A stretch of DNA of 64,000 nt from Kudoa neothunni (GCA_964304625.1 OZ199838.1:13144001-13208000); one strand, 5' to 3'. Counted from the stretch's first letter, positions 32,378 to 45,530 are shown. Notes: a model not told the origin generated them from the letters alone. Numbers and translations are program-made.

Positions 32378-34095
32378 CAGTAGTGGTCACTACTTTGCGG
32401 AGTGCGAGCCACATCGGCGCATTCCAGATGTTTGGAGGGTCCCATTGTTGTCTACGCGTTTCATAATAACATAAGTACCTGATCATGACTTTTCTAACGT
32501 TTTAGGGACAATAAAAATTAAGTTTATAGATAAATTAAAAAATATTTCCAATTAATAAGGCTAAGAAAGGATTAAATAGATTTTTTTGAATGTAGAAATT
32601 TTGTGGTAGACAAACTATTGCGAATTACGGTTAAAATAATCGGTTTATATTAAATATATTTTAATTTTAATCGGCGTTATGAAAAGTTGGTAATACTCAT
32701 TAGGTAAATATGAAATATTTAAACAATACCTCCAATAAAATTATTTCACAATTATTTTAGGCGTGGCATTTAATATAACAAATGGTACGTTCAAAAAGAG
32801 ACTTAAGTTATAAATGTTAATATAATCATAACAGCCAAAATAAATTACATGTACGGTATTCCAAATTACACCTAATTTTATGACTTAAGTGTCAACAACG
32901 TATTGAAGTAATTTTCCTCAAATTTATTACGGAGTATTTTAATTCCAAAATAAACGGTTTAAATAATCTGAAATTATAAAAATCGTAATTTTTGGTAAGT
33001 GTCAATGTAATATCCATATTTTTGAAGGTTTTGTAAGATTATTTGGAATAAAAATTATACCCCAACAATTTATCGTAAATTATTATTTTTACTTTTAATT
33101 ACTTTTTAATCTCATTTAATTATGTCAATAAAAAATTTACATCATAGGACTTCAATTCTGAATTGATTGGTGTTGCTTTTTGTAACTTTAATGTATTTTA
33201 AGGTCGTTGCTCTCTGCTGTTATCGTTGATTTTCTCATTGAATTCCACATGTTACGTTTGGTAATACCGCTTCACGTTTATTCCTTTAATGCAGAAACTG
33301 ATTTGAGACGAAGCCAATGTACCGCTATATTCATTGAATGAGGGATGAAATATTTTTGAGGTCCAATCGCCATTAAAATTACGGTTATCATCAATAACCG
33401 TACGCTTTCAAGGGGATATTTATGTTTAATTTTACAAATGTGTGATTGCAAAAAAGACGATCTATAAGGGAAGTTTGAGCGCATTATCAATTGAAAAAAT
33501 TGAAAAGATAAATTAAAAAGTATTCCTACATTAAGCTGATAAATTTTGATCTAACTCTATTATAAACATTTATGTTCCAAAATCTAATGATATCTTAAAA
33601 ATTATACAGATTGCATCGACTCTATACCCTTAAAATATAGTATTAAATAATTTTTACGTTAATACGTCGTCTGCAATGAAAGGTATGGGAATGATTTCTA
33701 TTGCCTTTAATCTTTAATTTGGATGAGTATCACATGCTCATGTTTTTTGTTATTTTTATATTCTTTTTGTTGTAAATTGAATTCTGTGTACTAATTTTTC
33801 CAAAAATTGATAACCTTTTATTTTGTTTTAGACACGTATTTAACCTAACCTTGATCACTATTACAAACGGTAATCGTAAGTAGGGTACACGCGTAGGTAA
33901 AATTTAAAATCGGATAAGTAAACCGCGTAAAATTAAAGTTTATAGATCCACAATATCTACCAAAAAAATATTTATTAATTGGTTAATGGAAGGAAAATGC
34001 TGTCTTGATGTTATTAAATTATGAAAACCATGTATACTTGCGCGATTTTTCGAATTTCTAAAAATACTCCGGGGGCCGCACTCTGTCCACCACTG
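32378..34095. mobile_element. non-autonomous hAT-like element
   Basis: Left tip CAGTAGTGGTCACTACTTTGC...GAGTGCGAGCC and the complement of the right tip, CAGTGGTGGACAGAGTGCGGCC, are imperfect inverted repeats of hAT type. The 8 bases outside do not match well, so the boundaries may be off by a few bases. No transposase is recognised in the 1.7 kb between. Confidence 0.5.
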
Positions 34096-35529
34096 ACTCT
34101 AACCATCCCCTTCCTTTGAGTCGGGTATATTTTCGAGTACTTTAAAATAAACAGTCATCATTTATATATTCAAAATTACTAATATTTTGTTGTGGTACAT
34201 TTAAAAAAATATAGCATATATTTATTAGATCGTTTACCAAGTACTTAGGTAAAATGTCCGTAACTTATTTTTGTTGGATTAAATTACCTTTTTATTGATT
34301 TCAATTTTAAAATTGATGACGTTTGAACCATTTGATTATTTTTAACTAAATTAATTATTTATGTTAAGTTTACTTATCAAAAATCGATTTTTATTAATAA
34401 TTTATAACCAATTCACCCAAAATTTTAATTTATAGCAATATTTGATTTCCACAATTAATTTTTATTCAATATAGTCTCCTTATTCCCATAAGGTCAAGAA
34501 ATAATTTTCTGTTGAATTTCCATAAGGGACTTAGTAGGATGTGTAACAATTTTGACGTATAATTTTCTTCAAATCTGTTTTAGAAATAAATAAAAATTAC
34601 ATATTTTGAAGTTTCATGAAATAAAATAAAATATCGAGGTCCAAAACATCTCCAATTCGTTAACCGTCGAAAACTTCAATATGTGCCTATGGTGGTCGCT
34701 GTTGACCCCATAATTACTTCCATATTTTATTGCGCAATTGAATCAAAAAGTTAGTATTGTAACTAATACTCACAAGTCAGCTGTATTAAAGGTTTAAAAG
34801 TCTGCTTTAGAGAGAATAAAATTGAAAAAATTGTGATTAATTCTTCGATTAAATTTTATAAACATCTGCAACAGAACGCATCTTATTGTATGTTTAAATA
34901 TATGTTTGATTATATTTACATTGTTTGAAGTTTCTGGATTATAATAACGGCGTTCAATCAAATATAGATAAGAAATGCGCACAAGCGAACATACAAGAAA
35001 TCAGGCACGGTTTACGGAATAAGTCGTTAATCACAACATTGAAAATGAGGTTAAGTCTGGGTCACGGTTGTAAATATTTGAGTATGTTTATAGATTCAAA
35101 TAAAAAATTAAATACGAAAAATTTACAATAGGTTTATTTAACAATAAATTACATTAATTTCGAGGTTTCCTAAAGAAAGAACAATTTTTTCAAAGATAAC
35201 ATCAATCGGATTCTAAACTACATATCTGACAATAAAAATATTTTTTTGAATCTGCGAGACGAGCAAACACCGAAAAGTATTAAGTTAGATTAAGCCCGCG
35301 TTTGTTAACTTTTTGGTGTGTCTTAAGTCATCGTGATCATTTCCCTTAATTATCGAAACTCTTTTTGGAATTTTTAATGAATGCTTATAATTTGGCTAAT
35401 GCAAGTGCATAGGTTATTGGCAAAGTTAATAGTAACATTAAGTTAATTGGTAGATACAATTTACTATTATAATAATTCCGACTAAAAAATTAAAGATAGA
35501 AGATGAAAAAAGACATTTAATGATTAATG
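34096..35529. other. no gene seen
   Basis: AT-rich. A TTAACCGTCGAAAAC at about 34660 followed by GGTGGTCGCTGTTGACC looks like a lone piggyBac-type end without a partner. Confidence 0.35.
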
Positions 35530-36456
35530 GACAGATTTCTATGCATTCATACCCAATTCTAACGGACTCCCACTCTGTCTGATTTGTGAAGAAGTGTTGG
35601 CTAATAACAAAAAATCAAACGTCGAAAGGCGTTTCTATACGAAACACAGAGAATTTCGTTCCATGTATTCATGTGGAGAAAATAGAACCAAAGCAATACA
35701 AGATATAAACCTAAAGAAACGCTCACACAAGAGAACTTCAGGAAATGATTGAAATCATCCAGCAGTATAGTTTCTGCCAGTCTTGTGATTTCCCATGAAG
35801 AAATAAAACATGGAAAGCCATTCACAGATGGGGGAAAGCGCTAAGAATTGTTTTCTACGCGCTTCAAACCACCTAATTAGTGATTTCGGCAACAGTGATG
35901 AAATCAAAAAAAAATACGGACCATTCCCGTATCTGCAAAAACTGTGAGAGATAGAGCAATCAAACTTGGAACGAATATGAGTGATAAACAAATTAGTGAC
36001 CTTAATCGTTCTTCTGAGGTTCCCATTGTATGTGACGAGTCGTAATATAACTGACGTTTCGCAAATCGCTCCTCTATGTCGATACATTAATTCTGAGTGT
36101 CCTCAAGAGGAACTCATTGTCTTGATACCTCTCAATAATCAAAGAAGGGGCGAAGATACATTCAACGCTATTGTTTCGTGTCTTAAAAAAAACAAATTAA
36201 TCTTGAGAAAATAATTTCGGTAGCAACGGACGGTGCACCGAATATGATAGGTAAATATGGTGGATTTGTTACTTTATTAAATCAAAGATTACAACGTAAG
36301 ATTATATCTTTCTATTGTGTCATTCATCAGGAGGCTCTTTGTACGCAATCATTGCCTTATGAATTCAATGAAATTATGATATTAGTAGTTCGAATAACAA
36401 ATAAAATATTGACAAAAGGTTTAAACCACCGACAATTTCGTGATCTCTTGGTGTAA
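35530..36456 (+). pseudogene. hAT transposase relic (GTF2IRD2/ZBED-like)
   Basis: Scattered pieces in order, in more than one frame. First a zinc-finger-like start (PLCLICEEVLANNKKSNVERR, about 35550-35620). Then the core NITDVSQIAPLCRYINSECP...GEDTFNAIVSCL (about 36035-36185), TDGAPNMIGKYGGFVTLLNQ with the catalytic D-G-A-P (about 36227-36285), and CVIHQEALCTQSL...GLNHRQFRDLL (about 36310-36455). This is the domesticable hAT-Charlie type. Frame changes and stops break it; the C-terminal dimerisation region is absent. A CCAAGCCCTG tip at about 36917-36926 may be its outer end. Confidence 0.75.
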
Positions 36457-36460
36457 ACTA

Positions 36461-38265
36461 GCAGTCAATATTCCTATTCTAGAATTACGTCTTAAGACAA
36501 TAAATTTAAATTTATCGTCGTATTATTGCACTTTTTTGGCACACACGCTGATTCATACATAATGTATGGTATGGATCAATATGCTCACAATTAATTACTT
36601 CCTAATTCAATATATATTTTAAAATATCGCTTAAATTTTTTAAGTATATGTGACAATGTTAACTGAGCAATTATGTAGTCATTTCACGTTAACCTAATGT
36701 GTTGTCGTTCAATATCGTAAATGTTTAAACCTTTCATGATATAATCTGAATAGAGTATGTTATTAAAAATATAAATATTAATGCCGCACATAATAAAATT
36801 CGTGTTATTATTCAATGTTTACAGGTTTTCAATAAAACCCCAAGATTTTGTAAAAAATGTAAAAACCCCCAAGAACCAAAGGTGACCATAAAAATCCCAA
36901 GATCTCGGGGGAAAACCCAAGCCCTGGCAGCCCCGATTAGGATGACGTAAGCGCAGGCGTTCATCCCCATTTAGGATTAAATTAGATCGTACAAATGGTC
37001 ACAATCTTTTTGGTGTAAATGTGCAACAGTTTAAGGACGGAATCTAATCTTCGTATTAATTTTTAATCTATTACTGGTTATTGTTGGAAACAAGGCGTGA
37101 CTTTGCATGAAAAGGGAGTATGTCCTAATTTTATGGTTTCTCCTAAAAACTGTATTAATGTTTCATACATGTGCATTTAGGCCAAATTCAAAACTGAATT
37201 GGATTTTTTTATTATCTCTTTTCATTCAATTAGAGATGAATCTTATATAAATGTATTTACATGAATAAAATGTTGCTGCTGTGACTACAAACCGCTGAGA
37301 ATATTTTAATGCTCAGTTGGCAAACTAATTCAACTGAAATGTAATTATCGGCATAAATAAATAGCAATTTATGTCGATGGCTTAAACATTTATTTTATTA
37401 CGAAATATTTACATTTAAAATATTACGATCATAAAGATTGCGTCAGTTGTTTTCGATGACAACTACAATAACAAATAGGAAACAAATAACAGTAATAATA
37501 ATATTTCTTTAAACGGTAGATTAACCATAAATTGACATTATCCAGAGGTACGATCACAGCCATCATAAATTAAACTCTATTGTATTTTATCATAAGAACG
37601 ATGATCGCATTATGCATTAAACCATCGCTGGAAAAATTAATAGAAAATTAATCAAACTTAAATCGATAATGAATCAAAAAATTATCATTGTTTATTATTT
37701 GTAATTTACAAATGAGTTAATCGACAGAACAAATACAGCACCACTTTCTGCTCGTAACACTAATTCAATTCGTTCTAATGATTAATAGTGATCGCTATTC
37801 ACATTATTAACGTAATAGATAAACGAATAATATAAAGGAATTTTTTCGATATTGTTTTTATAGAATCAAGTAAAATTGAAAAAAGTGCTACTTTTAAACA
37901 AATCATGCAAACACACCTTGTAATGTGTCAAATGTTTACGAGATTATAAGATCGCGCAAGCGTATTTGAGACTTAATTAAGCACTACAATTGCAGCTCAC
38001 TGCCACCTCTAATAATCACATCTATCCCCCAGTGTGAGTATCAAGTAACGTTGTGTATGAATGTGCTCATTTTTACCAGCCGATTTAGATATTCATTGGA
38101 ATAGAGGTAGTATTTGAGTTTGATTGCCAGCTAACACAACCCTTAGAAATCTCATCAAATGTATAAATAAACGACTTCTCCCTTACAAAATTTACACCAA
38201 TATCTTTAGTTATTATCGAGAAAATATCGCTCACAATACTAAATCACATATGAAAATAGATTACA
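36461..38265. other. no gene seen
   Basis: AT-rich. It includes a C-rich stretch at about 36835-36930 that could be the inverted tip of a transposon. The last 500 bases are the presumed MOB2 promoter region. Confidence 0.35.
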
Positions 38266-39106
38266 ATGAAACCGGTTAAGCCAAAAAATAAATACACAAG
38301 CCCGTTTAACTTTCTCTCGAAATCTAAAATCAAAAAAGAAACTAATGAAGATTGGAAATCAAAATACACCCAGGAATGCTATTATAAATTATTGTTGATA
38401 CCGTATGATGACATGTATCATGCGTTAACGGATTTTGAGCCTATCAGCAAGCTGGAATGGATAGCTTCGAATAGTGAGCATTATTTGGAGTACTCTTTGA
38501 TTTTACATTGTGATAGTTGTAACGCTGTATAAACAAATGGAACAATTGATTGGTGTATTGAGTGAATTTTGTACCTGCCCCCACATGAGTGGTGGAAAAA
38601 ACTAGTATAACTGCTGCTAAATAAAAGTTCATTATATTTATTGAAACGGCTACCACTTTAGTATTTATCTGTGGACTGATGACAAAGGAAAAAAAATCAA
38701 AGCTACTTCTCTCGAATACCTAAATTTGTATTTAACCAATGCTGACAAAATTTTATCATCTCAAGAACTAATGCCCACACAGAATGGTATTTGTTACATA
38801 TGGACCCAACTATTTTTACTATTTTGATGAATCGATGCATTCATAGGTGTGGAATTTCCTTCTCATTTTCTGGGAACCATGCAAAAAGTCTATCGTTGGA
38901 TGTTCCAGATTATTGCTCACTCCTACAATTGCCATTTCGGATCGATGATTTCCTCCCAATTTGTGCCCTGTCTTAACACGATTTTTTTACATTTGTATAT
39001 TATTGTCCAAGAGTTTGAACTTTTCGATGAGAAAGAATTCGAACCACTCGAAGAACTTATTGAAAAATGGAAACCTCTAATCGGCACCAACAAAGACGAT
39101 CAATAG
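38266..39106 (+). CDS. MOB family kinase activator, MOB2-like
   Basis: MOB proteins bind and activate NDR/LATS kinases in Hippo-type control of growth, polarity and mitotic exit. Four exons: 38266-38473, 38517-38604, 38662-38786 and 38847-39106. Introns are 43, 57 and 60 nt; 681 coding bases give 226 residues, the usual size. Landmarks: LEWIASN (family EWLA.N), the helix LIGVLSEFC, W-T-D-D-K-G-K-K-I-K (family Y.W.D..GK..K), GVEFPSHFLGTMQKVYRWMF and AHSYNCHF, LNTIFLHLYIIVQEF, and the ending PLEELIEKW. Zinc ligands: the H-x4-H pair is present, but the first pair is C-x-C instead of C-x4-C, so metal binding may be altered. The K-K-I-K/FPS pattern is closer to MOB2 than MOB1. The start is the first ATG of the open frame. 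Confidence 0.9.
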
Positions 39107-40078
39107 GTATCTGCCGACCGTGTTATTGAAATAGTTTGTTTGTATGGTAGAATGTTTTAGTTTTTGTAAAACACTAGTAATGCTGTTTCTCTTTTAATCA
39201 GTGTTTTTCTGGTTTATCTATTATGTGATGAGATATTAAACTCAATAATTACTTATCATTCGCGGTGAGGTTAATAAATAACCACCGCCTTATATGAATA
39301 TATTGCGAATTAATGAACATTTAATGACCCTTTTTTGTATCAGCTAAGTTTAAGTAGGTCATAAGAATTTTTTCTTGTTTTTATTATTATCATTATTGCA
39401 CATACTTTTCCTACGCGTCATAATCCATATTTGTTGTGGCAGGGTTTCGTTAACTTTCAGCGCTGATAAAAAATCTCCATAAAAACTTTACGTGTTCTTA
39501 AAATAATATTATTTTTATAAAATTATATTACTAACATTTTTAATATTAATTCCAACAATATTTATATGGCGAATCATTTTTGTAAAAGTTTGATAATGCC
39601 TTATACCCTATGTTCCGACAATAATGCAATGAAAATATTACGATACTAATCTCCTCGAAAAGTATTTTTGTAAAATTAGAAAAACAATATTTAAATGTGT
39701 AATATGAATTAAATTTACGAATTACCGGTTTGTTGAAGCTATGTTAGAGTACTAGGATCGGCAATCTGAATAGTCATGCTAAACTAAATGATGGGGCAGA
39801 ATATATACGAACTCTTTAGCTATAATGAATTTTTCACAGTAAAATTAAAAACTGGATTAGTAAATTTACATTTTGATTCTTAAAATCCCGTTATTTTATC
39901 GTAGAATGAAAAAAATATAACGAGCGTTCGACATTTTTTATGAGAAAAGGACTAGTTTTATATAATTTTTTATTGTATAATTTAAACGATTTTACTCGTA
40001 TTGAATTTTATATTTTGCGTACTTAAATGATGGTTCAAACCCGTAAATGACCATAAGGAAGTGGCTACTAGCCTGGTA
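39107..40078. other. MOB2 3' region, otherwise nothing
   Basis: AT-rich; an AATAAA-containing GTTAATAAATAACC near 39271 could serve the MOB2 transcript. Confidence 0.35.
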
Positions 40079-40171
40079 AATAATATTCAGATGACACTAG
40101 TTTTGACCATATTTAATTATCTCTGACCCTAAGAGCGTAACGGTGGGTCAGAGATAATTAAGTATAGTGGA
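40079..40171. repeat. palindromic repeat, copy 1
   Basis: Contains a near-perfect hairpin: TTAATTATCTCTGACCC, a 15-base loop, then GGGTCAGAGATAATTAA. Outside it lies AATATTCAGATGACACTAG and a TATAGTG that pairs with CACTA. A related copy lies at 54189-54278, with a changed stem but the same arms. It looks like a very short foldback MITE. Confidence 0.6.
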
Positions 40172-40701
40172 TTCTAACAAATTAAATCCGTAAACAGCCT
40201 GTAAATTAGAGTTGATGAGATTAAATTTTCAGTGCCCAAGCGTATATGCCATTTAAGATTAAATTTGATCGTGCCAATATTCTCTGCCTAACCATAATTA
40301 AACGCTTCCATCCGTCACAATATGATCAATATCATACAATCAGAAAAAATAGATAAGAAATTTGTTATGGGAAATATTTAAGTCTTTATCTTATTTTTTA
40401 CACACTTTAATTTAAAAAATGGAGGATAATATTTAAATAATCCCATTTAGTTTGACATCAAGCTTTTATATGAGCATAATTGTTCAATTATAAAAATTAC
40501 GGAGATTATTTAAATATTGTCTCTAAAAAAATTAATTTTATCATTGACCTCTCCTAGGTCGGATGAGGAAATCTTCAGGGAAAAATTTGGTTGAGGGCGG
40601 TCATTACCGATCCCTGCTGTAATGGAAACAATTTGAGACCGAAAAACATGCTAAATCTTAATAATTCCTGTCTTGTTTCCTGAGAGGTAAGATACAGGAA
40701 T
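40172..40701. other. no gene seen
   Basis: AT-rich upstream part of the piggyBac relic; no clear end motif. Confidence 0.35.
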
Positions 40702-41530
40702 TTGATCTATGCAGTTGAAGAAATTGAAAATAATGACGATGAAATAAATTGCATTGATATTGTCCTTTTACTTATTGAGACAGTTGATAATTCAACTGAC
40801 GTAGAAGAAAGTTTCGTCAGTAGAGAATCTGACCATGTTGATATCAGGAAAGTCACTAAAATGTGCGGGGAAGTTGCGTTATCTTCAACACTAGATGATA
40901 CCTAGACTTATGAGAGCTCCATCGTCAATTTGGAAAAATTCTTCAATCATCAAAGTTACCAACCGACGCGGAAACCGATATTTTTTCACAAAACAAGAAT
41001 TATTTCGCAACGAACGTCTCGCTCGAGGCTTGTATGAACTCTTATGAAAGCTTTTTGATACAAATTTTAAAAAAAAGTAAGCTCTTTTCCGGTCAGAACA
41101 ATAAATATTCCTTCCGCTTATCATTAAAAGAGCTAAAATCATACATTGATATTTTGTTATTGCCTAGATATGATAAATTATCTCAACTACATATTTATTT
41201 GAAATCTGCAATGGACTCTGGAATTAATATAATCAAGAAATACATGAATTATAAAAGTTTCAGTATTATAAAGTCATATATTCATTTTAATGATAATGCA
41301 GATCTAAATTTTGGAGATCAACTTATCGAATTTGTACTAATCATAAAAAAATTAATGCAAATTTTTATTAGTTTGATATTTTCCACAATGGCGTTTGCAT
41401 CAGCCAAACGATGGTGGAACCATGTATGGATCACTACTCATATAAAATGTTTATAACGGGAAAACCAATTCGCTTTGGTTTTAAGCAATATATGTTATAT
41501 GTTGGTATTTGCCGATGATATTGTCTAAAG
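40702..41530 (+). pseudogene. piggyBac transposase relic, 5' part
   Basis: An acidic N-terminal frame, then SYESFLIQILKKSKLF and LSLKELKSYIDILLLPRYDKL (family F-I-G-I-L...), IHFNDN (family LHF.DN), and a part near 41430-41490 reading KMFITGKPIRFGFKQY that matches the catalytic core after the first Asp. Stops and a frame change break it. It ends exactly where a hAT element begins and resumes on the other side. Confidence 0.75.
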
Positions 41531-44226
41531 CAGTGTTCCCTAACCTTTTGTTTACCTCGCCCCACTTTCCAGTAAAAAAAATCACGGCGCCCCACCACAC
41601 TAAAGTCCAAATAATACTGATAAAAATATAGATTTTAAACGTGTTTTTGATAAGATAATCAATATGGACATTTGAAACGAGTAGACTCAAAATATTGACA
41701 ACAACGAATCAATTTGAATACTATGATATTTTTGAAAATCTTCAATATAATAATTATTTTCTTCCAAGATTTAAAGAGGGTTTCGTTTTTTCCGTGTTAT
41801 TATTAGAACATTTTATAATATATTATTAGATTTTTCCTAAATATTAAACGTAATTTTAAGTAAATTTATACAAAATGTATTCTCCATCGTAAATTTTGAA
41901 ATGCGTATAAAAGAAAAGTATCACAACCATCATTAAACAATACTAATTATACGTTGAGTCATTACAAACTGACTAATAAAATTTCACCTACGAGCAAAAT
42001 ACATAAAACTAAAGTATTTATTAAATAATCTCGACACCAAAATTTTCATATACTTGTTTAATGAGATCCCTGTTCCTTGACGTAGACGAGACAAGTACTC
42101 TATTCGCGGAGAATGTTTTGATAGAGCAAGACGTAAATCTCCTCTTTTTGTAATATCAAGGCGGTTTGTTCTGGCACTTAACAAATTACCGACTGCACTT
42201 AATCCACATTCCACAAGATATGATGAAGAAAAAGAGAATAACATTTCTTTAGCTACGGCGGAACAAACTGGGAATTTCTTTTCAACATTGGCTGAAAGCC
42301 ACATATCTATTCCTTTGAGTTTATATAACGCACCCGTACGCTCGTCATGCTGTATTTTGACCAATTCTTGTTGATATTGAAACTAAGCCTCGGAAACATC
42401 AGCTAGTAGCGGTTGAGTTAACCAGATAGGAAAAATCATCCTTTTAAATCGTAAAATCGGTCGTTAAATCCATAATCAACATATATAAATGAGCTGTACA
42501 TATTTTTAAGGCATAACAAGATATTTCGCATTTACTTAACCAACAAAAATTACCAAAAACACGCTGAGATGCATTATTGTAGCAAAGTTCGAGAAACGCA
42601 ATGAATCCTAAAATTTTCTCTTTTGTGTTAACAAGAGTTATATTTGCCCCTTGAAGTTTTGAATTTAAAATGCAGTCTCTCAAAGATGTCTGCTAAATAA
42701 CTCAAAAAGGTCTTTCCATCGCTTGTTGTCAGGTAGGTCATCTCAGAGTTGCCGCCTAACTTCAGTATAATGCAATCAACGAATGTGATCGACATTTTGA
42801 TCTTTGCACAATTCCTTGAATAATCTTACAGTTTTGGAATTTGTTTTAATACAGTTAAAACATTTGATCACATCCTGTAATATTTCATTAAGAAGAGATA
42901 GTTTTTTTCCACTAGATTTTCTCGATGTATTACGTAACGGAATATTATTAACTTAGGATTTTCATCTTTAAGAAGTTCCAAATATCCATTTTTTGTTCCC
43001 ATCATAGCAGGAGCACCGTCAGCAGCACATGTCAACAAATTGACAATCAGTATTTTATTTGACAAAAAATAATTTTTCATCACGGTGTATATATCTTTTG
43101 CTGTTGTCGTTGTATAAAATTATTTACAAAATAACATCCCTTCACAAAATTGTTCTTGTCAATATATCGTACATAAGTCATTAGATGAGCTTTGCTGTCT
43201 CGAACTGTGGATTCATCCAACTGTAATGAAAATTTCCTTGTTTGTGATTTTTCAATAAGTTGAAAATCGACATCTTTAGACTTCTCATCAATTCGGTCAA
43301 AAACTGTATTATTACTAAGAGGCATATCATTAATTTTAGTATCAGTTTTTTGTTGGACGGTCTTTAAGAAAATTGAAATAGCTGGTTTTATCAAGTTTTC
43401 GCCAATTGTATGACTCTTTCCGTTTTTCGCAATAACCAAAGAGATTTCGTAGCTCGCTTCCAAAGTACGCTTATTTAGTCCAAATTGGGAATCAAACATG
43501 GATGAAACTTTTTGTCGGTTTTCAAACTGCTCTTTAAGTGACATAAAATTTTTCAACTCTGAGCAAACATCATTGGGATGTTTCGCATTTACATGCGCTC
43601 CTAGTCTGCCATCCATCATAGACTCATTACTCAAGACCCAAGACCTGATGGCATATCAAACAAAAATGTCTATTTTCATCAAGGCTATATGGTATAAAAC
43701 CAAAACTCAAAAATTCCGACGAATAATGGAGGGTTTCTCTCTTTTTATCGACATTCATTGTAAAAAACAGATTTGAACTTGGCGAATAAAGAGTAAACAA
43801 GTGTTCACGATTAGTTGATGTACGAGTGTTAAATCGGTGGACACTGGATTAAATCTGAGTGGGTGCAGATTCAATCGACTCGAAGTTTGGAAGTTCAAAA
43901 TTATCAAATTTTATTTGTCTTTTAGTCAATGGGGAACTATGAGCAGTTGTAATATGGAATTCTTTCAGATTAAAAATATTCGGCGACACTTTAGTCCTAA
44001 TATTCTAATTGAGAACAGAAATAATATTTTATTAGAGTTATAAATTAAAAAATTCAAAGTGCTAACGATCGTTTGAATAACTCCTTGTTAAAATTTCAAA
44101 AGAAATGTACAGAAAGCCAAATTATAAATATTCCGCAAACACTTGTTCCCTATTGATACTTGCATCCCCCTAGTGGCGTTCATTATGCTTTCAAAATTTT
44201 CTCATGCTCCACGTTGGGAAATACTG
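41531..44226 (-). mobile_element. hAT element inserted in the piggyBac relic
   Basis: Tips CAGTGTTCCCTAACC (left) and the complement of GTTGGGAAATACTG (right). The 8-bp target duplication gtctaaag (41523-41530) / gcctaaag (44227-44234) matches at 7 of 8. Length 2.7 kb. It contains a decayed transposase on the minus strand. Confidence 0.88.
41984..43634 (-). pseudogene. hAT transposase (ZBED5/SCAND3-like), decayed
   Basis: Reading from 43634 down: an N-terminal zinc-finger region partly lost (HVNAKHPND), then SLQLDESTVRDSKAHLMTYV with the first catalytic Asp at about 43215-43160. Next is CAADGAPAMMGTKNGYLELL with the D-G-A-P motif (about 43030-42965), and the C-terminal hATC dimerisation part EMLFSFSSSYLVECGLSAVG...TKRGDLRLALSK (about 42260-42125). 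Several frame changes and stops. The copy is old but its architecture is complete. Confidence 0.82.
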
Positions 44227-44234
44227 GCCTAAAG

Positions 44235-44540
44235 CTTCGATGTTTATAAGAGCAAGTCAATGAAATATGGTAAATATTTTAGCCCCCAGTTGCAGCTTTG
44301 CGCTGAATTTTACCAAAAATTTTAAGAACACATCCAGTGCTCATATTTTGGATGAGATTTTTTTACGTCTTATAAGTTGTACATTGAACTGAAGAATAGA
44401 TCTCTCAAAGCAACGAGGACCGTCAGAACCAATCTTACTTCCATATACTCACTTAAATAACGCCGTAGAAACAAATCTAGAGGATTCTATGAGACCTTCA
44501 AAGATCAAGAATCTGAAATCCATTGCATATACTGGTGGAC
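44235..44540 (+). pseudogene. piggyBac transposase relic, continuation
   Basis: Resumes the interrupted gene: DFFTSYKLYIELKNRSLKA then T-V-R-T-N corresponds to the second-Asp region (D-N-F-F-T-S...K-A-T-G-T-x-R-x-N), and SRGFYETFKDQESEI then W-W-T corresponds to the approach to the third Asp. Beyond about 44540 the likeness fades. Confidence 0.65.
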
Positions 44541-44789
44541 GCAAAACCAGTAGCTCTAATGAATAATGTAATAAATGTCGGGTTTGTTCAACAAATCCGA
44601 CGCTATTCTTATTCTAATAAAAGATACGACAACGTTGCCCAAACTTAGTGTTGGATATATGCATACTAATCTCCAATTTGATTTATTGTAGGCATTATTC
44701 TCTTTTGCCTTGTGTGTTAAAAAGTGTTTCTATTGCGCATACTAAGAAAGATGCAAAGCAGGAAACATAGGCCGACTCAATATGTGAAG
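44541..44789. other. unassigned spacer
   Basis: Between the piggyBac relic and the LTR-element fossil; nothing recognised. Confidence 0.35.
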
Positions 44790-45530
44790 GAGCCAAAAAA
44801 ACAATTGGCGCAGTGCCGAAAACGTTGAATTGTTATGACGGTGGTTGGTCAGCGAAGATGTGATTCGACAGATTCGAAATGTTCTGTGGCTTAAACAAGG
44901 TAGCAGAGACCATCTGGACAACCCCGGTCCTGTTGCTGCTATCAGAAACGATATACGTTTGCGTGATAAACGCCGGATTTTCCAGAGTCGACCTACTCGG
45001 CCGTAAAAGAGTTCATCCTGGAAAGGTATGACGACAAAAAACTTCATGCTTACTACAAGATGAGTGTGTCAATCTAAAAAAAGATATTGTCAAAGACCTG
45101 AGGAGTTTTGTTGATCGAATAAACGCCGTAGGAAGAAGGGCATTCGCAAACTGCCCGGAAACCACGTTGGCAAATCAACGGTCAAAGGCCTGGCAAATGA
45201 TGAATTCAAAAACTCGCTGTTGATGACAACCATGGAAAACTTTGAGAAAACATTGGAAGAAGGATAGAATTGTCTATTGCCCAACGTAGGATTCATCCTG
45301 ATGAATCAGCGACGCTAACGAACCGCCTATCGATGTTGTAATATGACGAATTAGAAAAAAAGTCGATTCTCTAATAGTAATGCCAAAGTAATTCACTACT
45401 GGAAAAAGAGTGAACTCATATAAGGAAAGAAAACCCAGATTATATTATAACTGTGGAAAAAGAGGACATTTTTCTAGAAAATACAACCTCAGTAAAACGA
45501 CTAACGCCGACATAAATCAAATTAAAGATT
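44790..45530 (+). mobile_element. LTR retrotransposon fossil, gag-like region (Ty3/Gypsy-like)
   Basis: An old, broken remnant of the gag part only. A matrix/capsid-like segment lies at about 44800-44940 and a CCHC zinc knuckle (Y-N-C-G-K-R-G-H-F) near 45450. No pol domain and no LTRs are seen. About half a dozen breaks. A family below Ty3/Gypsy-like cannot be told. Confidence 0.6.

Noticed and set aside
33278-33490. A 70-codon minus-strand frame inside the hAT-like element
   Set aside because: I could not match it to a hAT transposase domain; probably chance.
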